Positions 36,395 to 45,325 of a DNA stretch of 64,000 nt are shown here, piece by piece. The DNA is taken from positions 806,001 through 870,000 of the forward strand of contig NZ_ATUV01000001.1 in NCBI RefSeq assembly GCF_000420385.1, in the 5' to 3' direction. The stretch's first letter is position 1. Every line of letters starts with the position of its first letter. The notes under the pieces were generated by a model. That model saw only the letters and a list, made by a program, of their open reading frames with translations, was not told the origin of the DNA and searched no databases. A program made the position numbers and the translations under genes. The stretch comes from Hippea alviniae EP5-r (GTDB lineage: Bacteria; Campylobacterota_A; Desulfurellia; Desulfurellales; Hippeaceae).

Positions 36395-36884
36395 ATATCT
36401 TCGGCATTAACCAAAATCAAACCGTCCCTTTTTGCAATCTCTTCAAGCCTTTTTTCAAATCCTTCCTTTGAAAAAAGAATATATTTTTTGGCAATTCTGT
36501 GTTTAAATTTTCTGCAATTGATTGAAATATTGAAGCTATTGCAAGATTGACTTTGGAAAGATATTGAAATTCATCTATAACGACAACAAGTTTTTCTTTC
36601 TTTCTTGCTATATATTTAAATATGCTTTCAAAAGATGTTAGATTTATCCCTTTTAAAAACTCGTCTTCCAAGCTTTCAGCAACAATCTCTTTAAATTTTT
36701 CAAGCAAAATTTTTTCATTCTCAAGCGTTGCCAGAAAATAGATATGCTTTTTGTTTTTCAAAAACTTTCTTATCAGAGTAGTTTTTCCTACTCTTCTTCT
36801 GCCATAGATAATGCAAAATTTAAAACCATCTCTATTGTATTCATTTTCTAAAATTTTTAATTCCTTTTCCCTGTTTACAAACAC
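36385..36884 (-). pseudogene. Broken P-loop ATPase (DUF234/archaeal ATPase type)
   Basis: The N-terminal 130 residues are intact: MFVNREKELKILE, Walker A YGRRRVGKTT and Walker B VVVIDEFQYL. The middle of the gene is missing. After a frame change near 36480 the sequence continues as FEKRLEEIAKRDGLILVNAE to a stop at 36385, the usual C-terminus of this family. An internal deletion and a frameshift are thus both visible. Confidence 0.7.
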
Positions 36885-37298
36885 AGCTTAAATTCCTATT
36901 CGTTTTTAGATTATTATAACATAGAAACGAATATTACTCAATTTTTTCGTTTCTGTTATAAAATTTATGAACTCCTTCAACATTCCTATATTATAGACTC
37001 TTTGAACATAGTGTATTCTATTTCTCTCCCACATTTTCACTTTGAAGACTGAAGTATGGACAATTTATTTTTTCTTCATCTTCTAAAACCTTAAATATAA
37101 TTCACTCACTTCCTTTCAAACACCATCTTTCTCTTTCGTCATTCTATATATCCCTAATCAAAACAAACCTAAATACATATTGTCGTCAATTTCTTGTTTT
37201 AATTATATTATCTCCACAGCAATAATACAATACCTGCATCAAAAAACCTTCTATTTATTCTCTCGCTCTCGAAGTGTAAGGTTGGGAGTTTTTATATA
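36885..37298. other. Intergenic region without recognisable gene
   Basis: This is an AT-rich stretch of about 410 bases. I saw no coding frame with a ribosome site, no strong hairpin and no RNA gene. It separates the broken genes from the GT9 operon. Confidence 0.4.
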
Positions 37299-38357
37299 TT
37301 ATAGCAACGATATTAATGTTTTAAGCACGCTTTCAACATCGATGCCTTTCATACATTTAACCCAATAAGGACATCTCGGTGTATAACCAAATCTTGTGCA
37401 AGGAGAACATGGTAGATATCTGTTTATAGTTTTGTGGTTCTTGCCTTTTGGCGCCCATTTGTATTCAATACCCGGGCCAAAAAGCGATACGGTTTTCACG
37501 CCCAAAGCAGCACCTATATGAAGAACGCCAGAATCGGTAGAAAAAAGCAACTTTGAAAACGCCATTATTTTGGCCGTCTCTTTTAGGCTCGTTTTGCCTG
37601 TAAAATCATTAACTCTGCAGTTTTTTGCAATTTTCTTATTAAAATCCACATCGCTTTTTGCACCGATTAAGGCTATTCTTAAGTTTAATTCATTGAGTTT
37701 ATTAATGAGTTCTATATACCTATTTACATCCCACTTTCTATATTTAATTGATGCACCAGTGAAAATTACAATATCGTAAAGCAATCTATTAGCTTTAATA
37801 TCCAAGAAAGGATAGCTCCACCTTCTGTCAATATTCAATCCTGCGTGCTTGCAATACTCTTCCAACAGGTCTAAAAAAGATTCAACTTCATATTTCGTGT
37901 GGGAGTAGCCCACCCTTATATCAAGGTTTTTTCTTCTTTCGTTGGTATCAAATCCAACAACAAATCTTCCAACATAACGAGCAATAACAGAAGATAATAT
38001 ATGCCACTGTTCAGTATCGAATACCAAATCGTATTTTTTGTATTTAAGCATACTCAAAAACTCATTTGGCTCATCGTATCTGAATATCTTACAATTGCAG
38101 TCAAATAAATCAAACACTCCTACATTTCGTTTCTCGGCCAATATATGTATTTTAGCTTCAGAAAAAATCTTTTCTATCTTTCTTATCATAGGAACAAGCA
38201 ACACCGCATCGCCTATTCCGCCAGGTCTAATTATTAAAACAGACTCTATTTTATCAGGAAAAGTCGAGTTCTTAGTTGGCAAAAATTTTAAGGTAAGATT
38301 ACCTACTGTTCGGTCTAAGGATTTTATAATCTCAATTTTGTTCAATTTCTTTAACAA
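37299..38357 (-). CDS. Glycosyltransferase family 9 (heptosyltransferase-like)
   Basis: The 352-residue protein has the GT9 features: LIIRPGGIGDAVLLVPM at the start of the first Rossmann fold, and STDSGVLHIGAALGVKTVSLFGP in the donor domain. The family adds ADP-heptose in lipopolysaccharide core. The C-terminus has a Cys cluster (CSPCTRFGYTPRCPYWVKC), seen in several GT9 proteins. It is last in an operon after an ABC transporter, and overlaps the ATPase gene by 26 bases, which implies coupling. Confidence 0.85.
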   Translation of the reverse strand: MLKKLNKIEIIKSLDRTVGNLTLKFLPTKNSTFPDKIESVLIIRPGGIGDAVLLVPMIRKIEKIFSEAKIHILAEKRNVGVFDLFDCNCKIFRYDEPNEFLSMLKYKKYDLVFDTEQWHILSSVIARYVGRFVVGFDTNERRKNLDIRVGYSHTKYEVESFLDLLEEYCKHAGLNIDRRWSYPFLDIKANRLLYDIVIFTGASIKYRKWDVNRYIELINKLNELNLRIALIGAKSDVDFNKKIAKNCRVNDFTGKTSLKETAKIMAFSKLLFSTDSGVLHIGAALGVKTVSLFGPGIEYKWAPKGKNHKTINRYLPCSPCTRFGYTPRCPYWVKCMKGIDVESVLKTLISLL

Positions 38358-39225
38358 ATATCTCTTCCAAGCTCCTTTTTACGGGCTCTATAGATATTAT
38401 CTTGACATCTTTAAGGTTGTGAATCGTTTTATTTAGCAGTTCCCGTCTTATATATATTACTTGAATGCCATTTTCCAGCTTTTCTATTTCTTCCATTCCT
38501 TCAATTTTTGCATCTTCAGGAACGAGTATTCTATACCCTTCAATTGTCATAGACTTCATATCTTGTTGGGTTAGCTCTTTAACCACCCTGCCATCTTTTA
38601 CTATTATCACACTATCACAAATATCTTCTATGTCCGCTATGATATGAGAGCTGAAAAATATAGTTGTTCCATTACTTTTAACTTGTTTGAGTATATTCTT
38701 AAATTTGTATCTGCCTATCGGATCAAGCCCGCTCATAGGTTCGTCGAGTATCAAAAGGTCTGGTTCTATAATGAGTGTCGATGCAAACCCTATTCTTTGA
38801 ATCATTCCTTTGCTGTAATTTCTTAATTTTTTGTCGGCAGAGTTTGAAAGGTCAAGCATCTCTAAAAGCTCATCTGCTTTCTTCTTTGCTTTTTGATAGT
38901 TTATACCGTGCATCTTAGCTGAAAACAATAGAAGCTCTCTCCCTGTCAAAGAGTCTATGTAGGGTGGATTCTCTGGCATAAAGCCAACCTTTTTTCTTGA
39001 ATCCGTTTTTGTCGATTCAACGCCATTTATTAAAACTTTACCACTATCTGCTCTTATAAGATCCATCATTATTTTAAGTGTGGTGCTTTTGCCTGCTCCG
39101 TTAGGGCCTAAGAATCCGCAAATCTGTCCTTTTTCCACTTTAAAACTCATATTGTTTAAAGCTTTAACCCTTTTCAACTTCTGCTTATAGGTCTTATTTA
39201 GATTTATCACTTCTATTACTGCCAT
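38332..39225 (-). CDS. ABC transporter ATPase (PilH-like candidate)
   Basis: This 297-residue ABC-2 type ATPase has Walker A GPNGAGKST, signature NYSKGMIQRI, Walker B LLILDEPMSGLD and a C-terminal extension of about 70 residues. ATG at 39225 follows AAGGGTGG; TTG at 39243 is an alternative. It partners the permease at 40063-40854. The gene order permease, TPR protein, ATPase matches the composition of pilus accessory ABC systems (PilGHI of Myxococcus), but generic exporter is the safe call. Confidence 0.82.
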   Translation of the reverse strand: MAVIEVINLNKTYKQKLKRVKALNNMSFKVEKGQICGFLGPNGAGKSTTLKIMMDLIRADSGKVLINGVESTKTDSRKKVGFMPENPPYIDSLTGRELLLFSAKMHGINYQKAKKKADELLEMLDLSNSADKKLRNYSKGMIQRIGFASTLIIEPDLLILDEPMSGLDPIGRYKFKNILKQVKSNGTTIFFSSHIIADIEDICDSVIIVKDGRVVKELTQQDMKSMTIEGYRILVPEDAKIEGMEEIEKLENGIQVIYIRRELLNKTIHNLKDVKIISIEPVKRSLEEIFVKEIEQN

Positions 39226-40066
39226 GTCTCCACCCTTCGGCAAGTTTGCTTGTGGTTTCTATTGTTCCGTTTTTTGATATATAAAACCTTCCACCGTATG
39301 GATCTTTCGGGATTTTATCTATTATACCTGCATCAATTAGCTCCTTTAAGTTTGTTGGTTTCTTACCAAATTTTTTCTCATACTCTTTTACAGCCTTTTG
39401 TAAAAATTCAATCTTTTGTAAGGCATCAAGCCTTTTCTGATAAATCTTTTTTATTTTTTCGTTTCTTGTCTGGCTTATAATGTATTTTAGATATACTATA
39501 CCAGCTTCTGTATCACCGCCTTCATAAAAGTACCTTGCCGCTAAATTGACAAATAGAGAAGCATGCGTCAAATTGGCAGCATCTTTGAAGTATTCTGCAG
39601 CTTTTTTATAATCATGTAGAAAATATCCGTAATCAAAACCAAGAAAGAACGGTATTTGAAAATCCCAAGGTCTGTATTTGTAAACATACTCTAAAAGCCC
39701 AATGGCTGCTTTGACTTGCCTTACATCCCACGCAAGTATAGCCTGAGCAAAGTAGTATGCGTCTTCGTTATATGGGTCGAGAATTATCGCAGCTTTCAAG
39801 GTTCTATAGAGATTGTAATACTCAATTTCATTATACCTTCTCTCCATCACAGCTTTTGCTTTGCTGCCATAATAAACTATAGACTTGAATGTATAATACT
39901 CACCTTCAAACCATCTGAAACTGCCAATAACGGCTTTATATAGCTTACCTTTTGGCACAAACCCTAATTTTACAAGAGACGCCCTTTGTTGCATAACTTC
40001 TGAAAAATGCGGCATAAACATTATCATCAACAAAAACGAAATAACCAACACTATATACTTCATCAT
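39194..40066 (-). CDS. Membrane-anchored TPR-like protein with pseudopilin-like tail
   Basis: The 290-residue protein has one N-terminal membrane segment, then helical repeats (about 60-210) such as AAEYFKDAANLTHASLFVNL. The last 60 residues contain KPTNLKELIDAGIIDKIPKD followed by PYGGRFYI. This closely resembles the C-terminal motif of GspG-type pseudopilins. It is encoded between the permease (4-base overlap) and the ATPase (32-base overlap), so it is probably a subunit of that ABC complex. Confidence 0.65.
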   Translation of the reverse strand: MMKYIVLVISFLLMIMFMPHFSEVMQQRASLVKLGFVPKGKLYKAVIGSFRWFEGEYYTFKSIVYYGSKAKAVMERRYNEIEYYNLYRTLKAAIILDPYNEDAYYFAQAILAWDVRQVKAAIGLLEYVYKYRPWDFQIPFFLGFDYGYFLHDYKKAAEYFKDAANLTHASLFVNLAARYFYEGGDTEAGIVYLKYIISQTRNEKIKKIYQKRLDALQKIEFLQKAVKEYEKKFGKKPTNLKELIDAGIIDKIPKDPYGGRFYISKNGTIETTSKLAEGWRHGSNRSDKSK

Positions 40067-40854
40067 GTCAAATCTCTTTTGTTGAATACAATTAGAGCTA
40101 CACTTATTACAATTGTGAAGTATAAAGCAAAATACATTAAGCTATTTATTAGTTGAGTTGAGCTTATTTTAAGAGCATAGGCTGCATAAGCTGAAAAATC
40201 AAATGATGAGAAATTAGGTAAAACATAGTAAACAACCTTTATAATACCTTTAAACAATTCCGAATACTCCTTTGATGCAGAATGAAATATGTAATCGTAA
40301 ATTCCTTGCGATGCATTGCCTGCTATAAACGTTGCTATTGTTGCAAAAAACGGCATAAAAAACGATGTTGCAAACGATGCAAACAGAAAACCAAAAGCCA
40401 TTAGAAGTAAATACTGAAGGTATGAGAATATAAAGGCTATGGCTATATTACTCCACAACAGCGGCAGTCTTGATTTATACATAGATGCACAAATCTTTAT
40501 TGAGATAACAGAAAGAACAAAGTTAATAACGAGTACAACGAGCATAGCAAGGGCAAACCCTATAAATCTGCCTATAAAATAGTCACTCCTTTTTAAGGGA
40601 TGTGACAGCAATGTATATACAAACTTTCTCTCTATATCTCTAAAAACGGTGGCAACAGAGCCAAAAATGGCAAGCAAAAGGAGTATGAATGAGTTTAAGG
40701 TTATAGACATTGTTATAGAAACTTCCTGAAGCTGTCTCATCGAAAAAGAGCTAAATACCGGAACAATTATGTAAAGCAAAACCATACTCAATATAACTAT
40801 TCCTATTCTATCTTTAAAGGCACTCTTAAATGTAAGAGAGATAATCGTTAGCAT
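40063..40854 (-). CDS. ABC-2 type permease (PilI-like candidate)
   Basis: The 263-residue protein has six predicted membrane segments and the ABC-2 permease layout with RDIERKFVYTLLSHPLKRSD in the first cytoplasmic loop. It is the first gene of the operon permease, TPR protein, ATPase, GT9. The substrate is unknown. Confidence 0.8.
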   Translation of the reverse strand: MLTIISLTFKSAFKDRIGIVILSMVLLYIIVPVFSSFSMRQLQEVSITMSITLNSFILLLLAIFGSVATVFRDIERKFVYTLLSHPLKRSDYFIGRFIGFALAMLVVLVINFVLSVISIKICASMYKSRLPLLWSNIAIAFIFSYLQYLLLMAFGFLFASFATSFFMPFFATIATFIAGNASQGIYDYIFHSASKEYSELFKGIIKVVYYVLPNFSSFDFSAYAAYALKISSTQLINSLMYFALYFTIVISVALIVFNKRDLT

Positions 40855-40962
40855 TCATTAACTCCTCTTATACTTTATTTTAAACAAAATCATTAACTTG
40901 ATCATCTTTAATTATAGACAAAAACACGACTTTATCAATATTAGAAAACACTTTTGGAAATA

Positions 40963-41633
40963 TCACACATCCCACTCAAGGAGCCTGTATGAGATTGCTT
41001 CTTTTATGTGGGATGGTTTAATTTTGTTTGATGTTTCAATATCCGCTATAGTTCTTGCTATTTTAAGAATTTTTGCATAACTTCTTGGTGACATGCCGAA
41101 CCTTTCTAAAGCCATTTTTAACAGCTGATGAGATTGCTCATCGATACTGCAATACTCCTTAATCATTCTTTCGTTCATCTGAGAGTTGAAGTTTATAGAC
41201 AGGTTCTTAAATCTTCCCTTCTGAACATCAACAGCAATATTAACCATCTCTCTCATTTGAGAAGATGATAAATCAACATCCATATCTGAAAGCTTCTCAT
41301 AATCAACTTCTGGAACATTAATCTGAATATCAATCCTGTCAAGAATAGGGCCTGATATCTTGCTTCTGTATTTTCTTATCTGCTGAATAGTGCAGGTGCA
41401 CTCCTTTCTCTTCGAACCATAATAACCACACGGACATGGGTTCATAGCAGCAACAAGCAGAAATCGAGACGGATATGTTATCTTTGCTTTTGCCCTTGAG
41501 ACTGTTATAACACCATCTTCAAGTGGCTGTCTCAAAGACTCTATAACATTCCTTTTAAACTCAGGAAACTCATCCAAAAACAAAACACCATTATGGGCAA
41601 GTGTTATCTCACCTGGTATGGCATTTGCTCCGC
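40963..41633 (-). pseudogene. comM: comM (yifB), 3' part, separated by the Tn7-like element
   Basis: This encodes the C-terminal 223 residues of ComM: ANAIPGEITLAHNGVLFLDE, then the zinc-binding CPCGYYGSKRKECTC, and LDRIDIQI with an arginine-finger region. The frame continues from the transposon end and joins 56557-57400 perfectly when the element and one copy of TCCGC are removed, giving a 504-residue protein. ComM is a RuvB-like branch-migration helicase that aids natural transformation. With the insertion it should be inactive. Confidence 0.95.
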
Positions 41634-41650
41634 TGTAGAATACATTATTT
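41634..41650 (+). repeat. Left terminal inverted repeat of the Tn7-like element
   Basis: TGTAGAATACATTATTT, identical to the right end in inverse. It is followed by TTGAAAC where the right end has CTGAGAC after one mismatch. Three ATTGAAA heptamers (41651, 41796, 41817) lie between this end and tnsA and may be part of TnsB binding sites. Confidence 0.93.
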
Positions 41651-41817
41651 ATTGAAACCAGAGCCAAACTCCTAACCTCTCTTCGTTTAATGGTTTTCTA
41701 TATAAGTATAGGAAATTTTCGCAAATTAATCAAAAATAAACCCTTAAAGTTTTGCACAAAAGATATTGATAATATAATAAAAATTGTTGAGAATAATTGA
41801 AATTTTAATATTAGTTA

Positions 41818-41846
41818 TTGAAAAAAATCTAATAATGTGTTATACT
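41818..41846 (+). promoter_or_regulatory. Promoter of tnsABC-tniQ, giving a nearly leaderless tnsA mRNA
   Basis: TTGAAA and TATACT are separated by 17 bases. The -10 box ends 5 bases before the ATG at 41852, so transcription should begin at or next to that ATG. The -35 box overlaps the third ATTGAAA heptamer, so a TnsB bound at the end could repress its own operon. Confidence 0.6.
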
Positions 41847-41851
41847 TAAGT

Positions 41852-42541
41852 ATGGAGAGTAAAAGACCTGTCAGAGATATCCCTATACAGAGCTTTTCCG
41901 TATCTGGGAAGTTCCCAAGCATAAAAAATCAAAGAACAGTTTATTACGAATCCCAGTTAGAACTTGATTTTATATATCACCTGGAGTTTTCTCCAGAGGT
42001 TGAGAGTTACCTTGAACAACCGTGCAAGATTAAATCACCTACAGGGAAGTTTTATATACCTGATTTTCTGGTGGTTTTTAAAAATTCCACTAGCTATAAA
42101 CCCTTGCTTGTTGAGATTAAATCCACTGAGGATATAGAGAAAAATTTTGAGAGACTGTCCGTAAAGTTTAAGACTCTTAGAGAGTACGCATTTGGTAATG
42201 GCTATGATTTTAAAATAATAACTGATAAGGAGTTAAAGACAACAAGAACAAAAAACTATAGATTTCTATACGGTTACATCAATCCCCAGCCTAAAGATGC
42301 CGAATTCGTTTCTGAAATTTTGCAGTTGGTCAAGGAGCATCAACCAATAAAAATAGAAGAGATTATCAGAATCTTTAATAAAGAAAATCCCCACAAAAGG
42401 GCTGTTTGCCTGTCTTGTCTATGGCATCTTATAGCCACATCAGTTCTTCGGGTAAATCTTGATGAAAATATAGCGGAACAATCTAAAGTGTTTTTAAATA
42501 ATAACACCGAAGAGGAAAGATTATGTCTCCTTTGGAAATAA
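41852..42541 (+). CDS. tnsA: Tn7-like transposase subunit TnsA (endonuclease)
   Basis: The 229-residue protein has a restriction-endonuclease fold signature: Glu in ESQLELDFIYHLE, Asp in YIPDFLVVF and the ExK pair in LLVEIKST. TnsA cuts the 5' ends of the element, giving cut-and-paste rather than replicative transposition. It is about 40 residues shorter than Tn7 TnsA (273). ATG at 41852 sits just downstream of a -10 box and has no ribosome site, consistent with leaderless translation; GTG 41837 would lie inside the promoter. It overlaps tnsB by 19 bases. Confidence 0.9.
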   Translation: MESKRPVRDIPIQSFSVSGKFPSIKNQRTVYYESQLELDFIYHLEFSPEVESYLEQPCKIKSPTGKFYIPDFLVVFKNSTSYKPLLVEIKSTEDIEKNFERLSVKFKTLREYAFGNGYDFKIITDKELKTTRTKNYRFLYGYINPQPKDAEFVSEILQLVKEHQPIKIEEIIRIFNKENPHKRAVCLSCLWHLIATSVLRVNLDENIAEQSKVFLNNNTEEERLCLLWK

Positions 42542-44403
42542 AAAAAGGAGTGGTTGTACTATACAAGGGTAGAAAGGTTGTAATTGATAATATTATAGAT
42601 CTATCCAACCTAGAAGTTGTTGATATTGAAACAGGGAACAGCTTTAAGATTCCCATTTCTGAGATTGAGCAAATCAAAGAGAAGGAAAGCAAACCATATC
42701 ATCCTATAGACCCAGAGTCTCCAGAATCCAGGTATTTTGATATAGCATACAAAAGGCTGGAAATAATAAAACCCTTGCTGGATTCCAGAGACAAAACAAA
42801 GGTTGAAGAGAGAGCGAAAGAGTTCAACCTAAGCCCCGCTACTCTTTACAGATGGATAAAAAAGTATGAGGAATCAGGGGAACGCCTTTCTTCTCTTGTG
42901 CCTTCGTACTATGACAGAGGAGGTAAAAGTAAAAAGCGTTTGCCCAGAGAGGTGGAGGAGATTGTTGATGAAATTATAAATGATGTGTATTTGAGTACAT
43001 CAAGAAGGGTTTCTGTAAAAAGAGCATATCAAGTTCTACTTATCAGGTGCAAGGAACTTGGATTGAAGCCTCCTCACATAAACACTTTGAGAAACAGGAT
43101 AAGAGAATTATCTCCTGAATATATAAGCAAGAAGAGAGAAGGCAGAGCTGTTTCTCAAGGTAAATACGGGGCATCTACAGGACACTTTGAGGTTGAAAAT
43201 CCACTTGAGGTTGTTCAAATAGATCATACGCCGCTCGATATAATTGTTGTTGACGAGAAAACCAGAGAGCCGATAGGAAGACCTTACTTAACACTGGCTG
43301 TGGATGTTTACAGCAGAATGGTTTATGGGTATTACCTTTCTCTTGATGCACCCGGTTACTTTTCTGTTGCCCAAACTTTGCTTACAGGAATACTTCCAAA
43401 GGATACTTTGCTGAAAAATCTTGGGATAGACGATAAGTGGGAAATATGGGGACTTCCAAAAAGCATCCATGTTGACAATGCAAAGGAATTCAGAAGCTCA
43501 TATCTGGAAAGTTTCTGCAATGAGTATGGTATCTCAATAAACTACCGTCCAAGAAAAACACCTCACTATGGTGGACATGTGGAAAGACTTATAGGGACTA
43601 TCAATAGAGAGATACACAACTTGCCAGGAACCACTTTTTCCAATACGGTTGAGAGGAAAGAGTATAAGTCTGAGAAACACGCTGTTTATACCCTGTTTGA
43701 TCTTGAAAAGTGGTTGATCAGATATATAGTAACTCAGTACCATAAAAGCGTTCACAGTGAACTTGAAATGACCCCCGAGGAAAAGTTTGCAGAGGGAATA
43801 TTTGGTGGAAACGGCAAACTGGGCAGCGGGTTTCCTAAAATGATAAGCAGAGAGGAGGCAGATAAGTTAAGGATTGCAATACTTCCGTCCTTTAAGAGAA
43901 CCATACAGAAAGACGGCGTTCACTTTTTTGGAGTGAGGTATTTTGACAATGTTCTAAAGCCTTTTATAGGATACCTAAGAAGGGGTGAGCAGCCCAAGAA
44001 ATACACTTTCAAGTATGATCCCAGAGATATGAGATTCATTTACTTTCAGCATCCGGAAACTAAAGAATACTACAAAATACCTTGCAGGGACAGAAGACTT
44101 CCAAGATTGTCCATATGGGAGCTGCGTGAACTCAAAAAGAAGATCGGAGTAAACAAAAGATACAACGAGACTCAGCTTATAGAAAACATAAAAGAGTTGC
44201 TGGAGTTCGAAGAAGAGGTTGAAAAAAAGAGCAAAAAACTAAAGAGAAAAAGAAACTCCAGAGTTCTGTACAGGGAGAAAGAGAAGATAGAAGGCTTAAA
44301 TACAACTGGCGTGGTGGATGAAAAAAATAACATCTATCGAGAGCCTGATAATCTTGATGGAGATGAAGACCTGGATGATATAGAGCCCTTTGAAGTGGAG
44401 TAG
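42523..44403 (+). CDS. tnsB: Tn7-like transposase TnsB (DDE integrase)
   Basis: The 626-residue Mu/TnsB-type transposase has N-terminal helix-turn-helix segments (LSPATLYRWIKKYEESG). An RNase H-like core carries Asp near 234 (VVQIDHTPLD), Asp near 318 (HVDNAKEF) and Glu near 352 (GGHVERLIG). A beta-barrel and a basic C-terminal tail follow; in Tn7 this tail contacts TnsC. TnsB binds the ends and joins the 3' ends to target DNA. It overlaps tnsA and tnsC. Confidence 0.95.
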   Translation: MSPLEIKKGVVVLYKGRKVVIDNIIDLSNLEVVDIETGNSFKIPISEIEQIKEKESKPYHPIDPESPESRYFDIAYKRLEIIKPLLDSRDKTKVEERAKEFNLSPATLYRWIKKYEESGERLSSLVPSYYDRGGKSKKRLPREVEEIVDEIINDVYLSTSRRVSVKRAYQVLLIRCKELGLKPPHINTLRNRIRELSPEYISKKREGRAVSQGKYGASTGHFEVENPLEVVQIDHTPLDIIVVDEKTREPIGRPYLTLAVDVYSRMVYGYYLSLDAPGYFSVAQTLLTGILPKDTLLKNLGIDDKWEIWGLPKSIHVDNAKEFRSSYLESFCNEYGISINYRPRKTPHYGGHVERLIGTINREIHNLPGTTFSNTVERKEYKSEKHAVYTLFDLEKWLIRYIVTQYHKSVHSELEMTPEEKFAEGIFGGNGKLGSGFPKMISREEADKLRIAILPSFKRTIQKDGVHFFGVRYFDNVLKPFIGYLRRGEQPKKYTFKYDPRDMRFIYFQHPETKEYYKIPCRDRRLPRLSIWELRELKKKIGVNKRYNETQLIENIKELLEFEEEVEKKSKKLKRKRNSRVLYREKEKIEGLNTTGVVDEKNNIYREPDNLDGDEDLDDIEPFEVE

Positions 44404-44410
44404 ACGCAAA

Positions 44411-45319
44411 GTGAAAGCAGTTGCTAAAAAAGACAAATTTAGCGATAAAGAGATAAAAAAGCACATAAATTCCCTAATCCCAGAAACCAGAGAAGTGCTG
44501 ACTGCACCAAAAGAAGAGAGAGTGGTATTCGCTATGACAGATAAATTCATAAATTACAGTAGGGCAAAAGAGATACTGGATTACTTTGAACTGCTTATAA
44601 AACTGCCCAGAAAACCGAGAATGAAAGGCGTTTTACTCTACGGAGAGTCTGGCACTGGCAAAACCATGATAGTTAGGCACTTCTTTGAAAAGTTTGCTCC
44701 CAAAGAAAATGAAGACGAAGACGCAGACGAGATTCCTGTTGTTTTGGTGGAAACTCCCACAGAACCCAAGGAGAGAATGATTTACGACAAAATAGCGGAC
44801 ACTCTGGGTTTCCCTTACAAGAAGAGTGAGGATATATTGGACAAAGAGAGAAACATAGAGCACTACGTGAACTTTATGCGCGTGAAAATGATCATATTCG
44901 ATGAGTTTCACAACATACTCAACGGGACGGCCATTCAGCAGAGGAGAGTGCTGTCGGTAATAAAAAGCCTGACAAACAGGCTGTGGATACCCATAGTCTT
45001 GGTTGGAACTAAAGACGTTCTTGTAGCAGTTGAGACCGACGATGAGATAAAAAGAAGGTTTGATCCTTACCAATTGCATCCATGGAGCGAAGATAAAGAT
45101 TTTTTAAGACTGTTGAGGACTGTAGAGGCCACGCTCCCGCTGAGATTGCCGTCTTACATGTGGAAAGACGAAGAGCTTGTCAGGTGGCTCATAAAAAGCA
45201 CTGATGGGATATTATCTGAAATAATACACCTTATAAAGCTAGGTGCCAGAAGAGCTATACTCTCTGGTGAGGAGAGGGTAACTCTGAAAATCCTTAAAGA
45301 GGCAAATCCGTTTGACTGA
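44411..45319 (+). CDS. tnsC: Tn7-like regulator TnsC (AAA+ ATPase, TniB-sized)
   Basis: This AAA+ ATPase has Walker A YGESGTGKT near residue 78 and Walker B MIIFDEFHN near 160. At 302 residues it is nearer TniB than the 555-residue Tn7 TnsC. It links target-selecting proteins to TnsAB. I chose GTG at 44411, because GTGGAG lies about 10 bases upstream; TTG at 44390 would add seven residues and overlap tnsB. Confidence 0.9.
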   Translation: MKAVAKKDKFSDKEIKKHINSLIPETREVLTAPKEERVVFAMTDKFINYSRAKEILDYFELLIKLPRKPRMKGVLLYGESGTGKTMIVRHFFEKFAPKENEDEDADEIPVVLVETPTEPKERMIYDKIADTLGFPYKKSEDILDKERNIEHYVNFMRVKMIIFDEFHNILNGTAIQQRRVLSVIKSLTNRLWIPIVLVGTKDVLVAVETDDEIKRRFDPYQLHPWSEDKDFLRLLRTVEATLPLRLPSYMWKDEELVRWLIKSTDGILSEIIHLIKLGARRAILSGEERVTLKILKEANPFD

Positions 45320-45325
45320 GGTTGT

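Noticed and set aside
40963-41667. The 3' part of comM as a complete 234-residue gene
   Set aside because: Its apparent TTG start and first residues come from the transposon left end; the frame is restored only by joining to 56557-57400.
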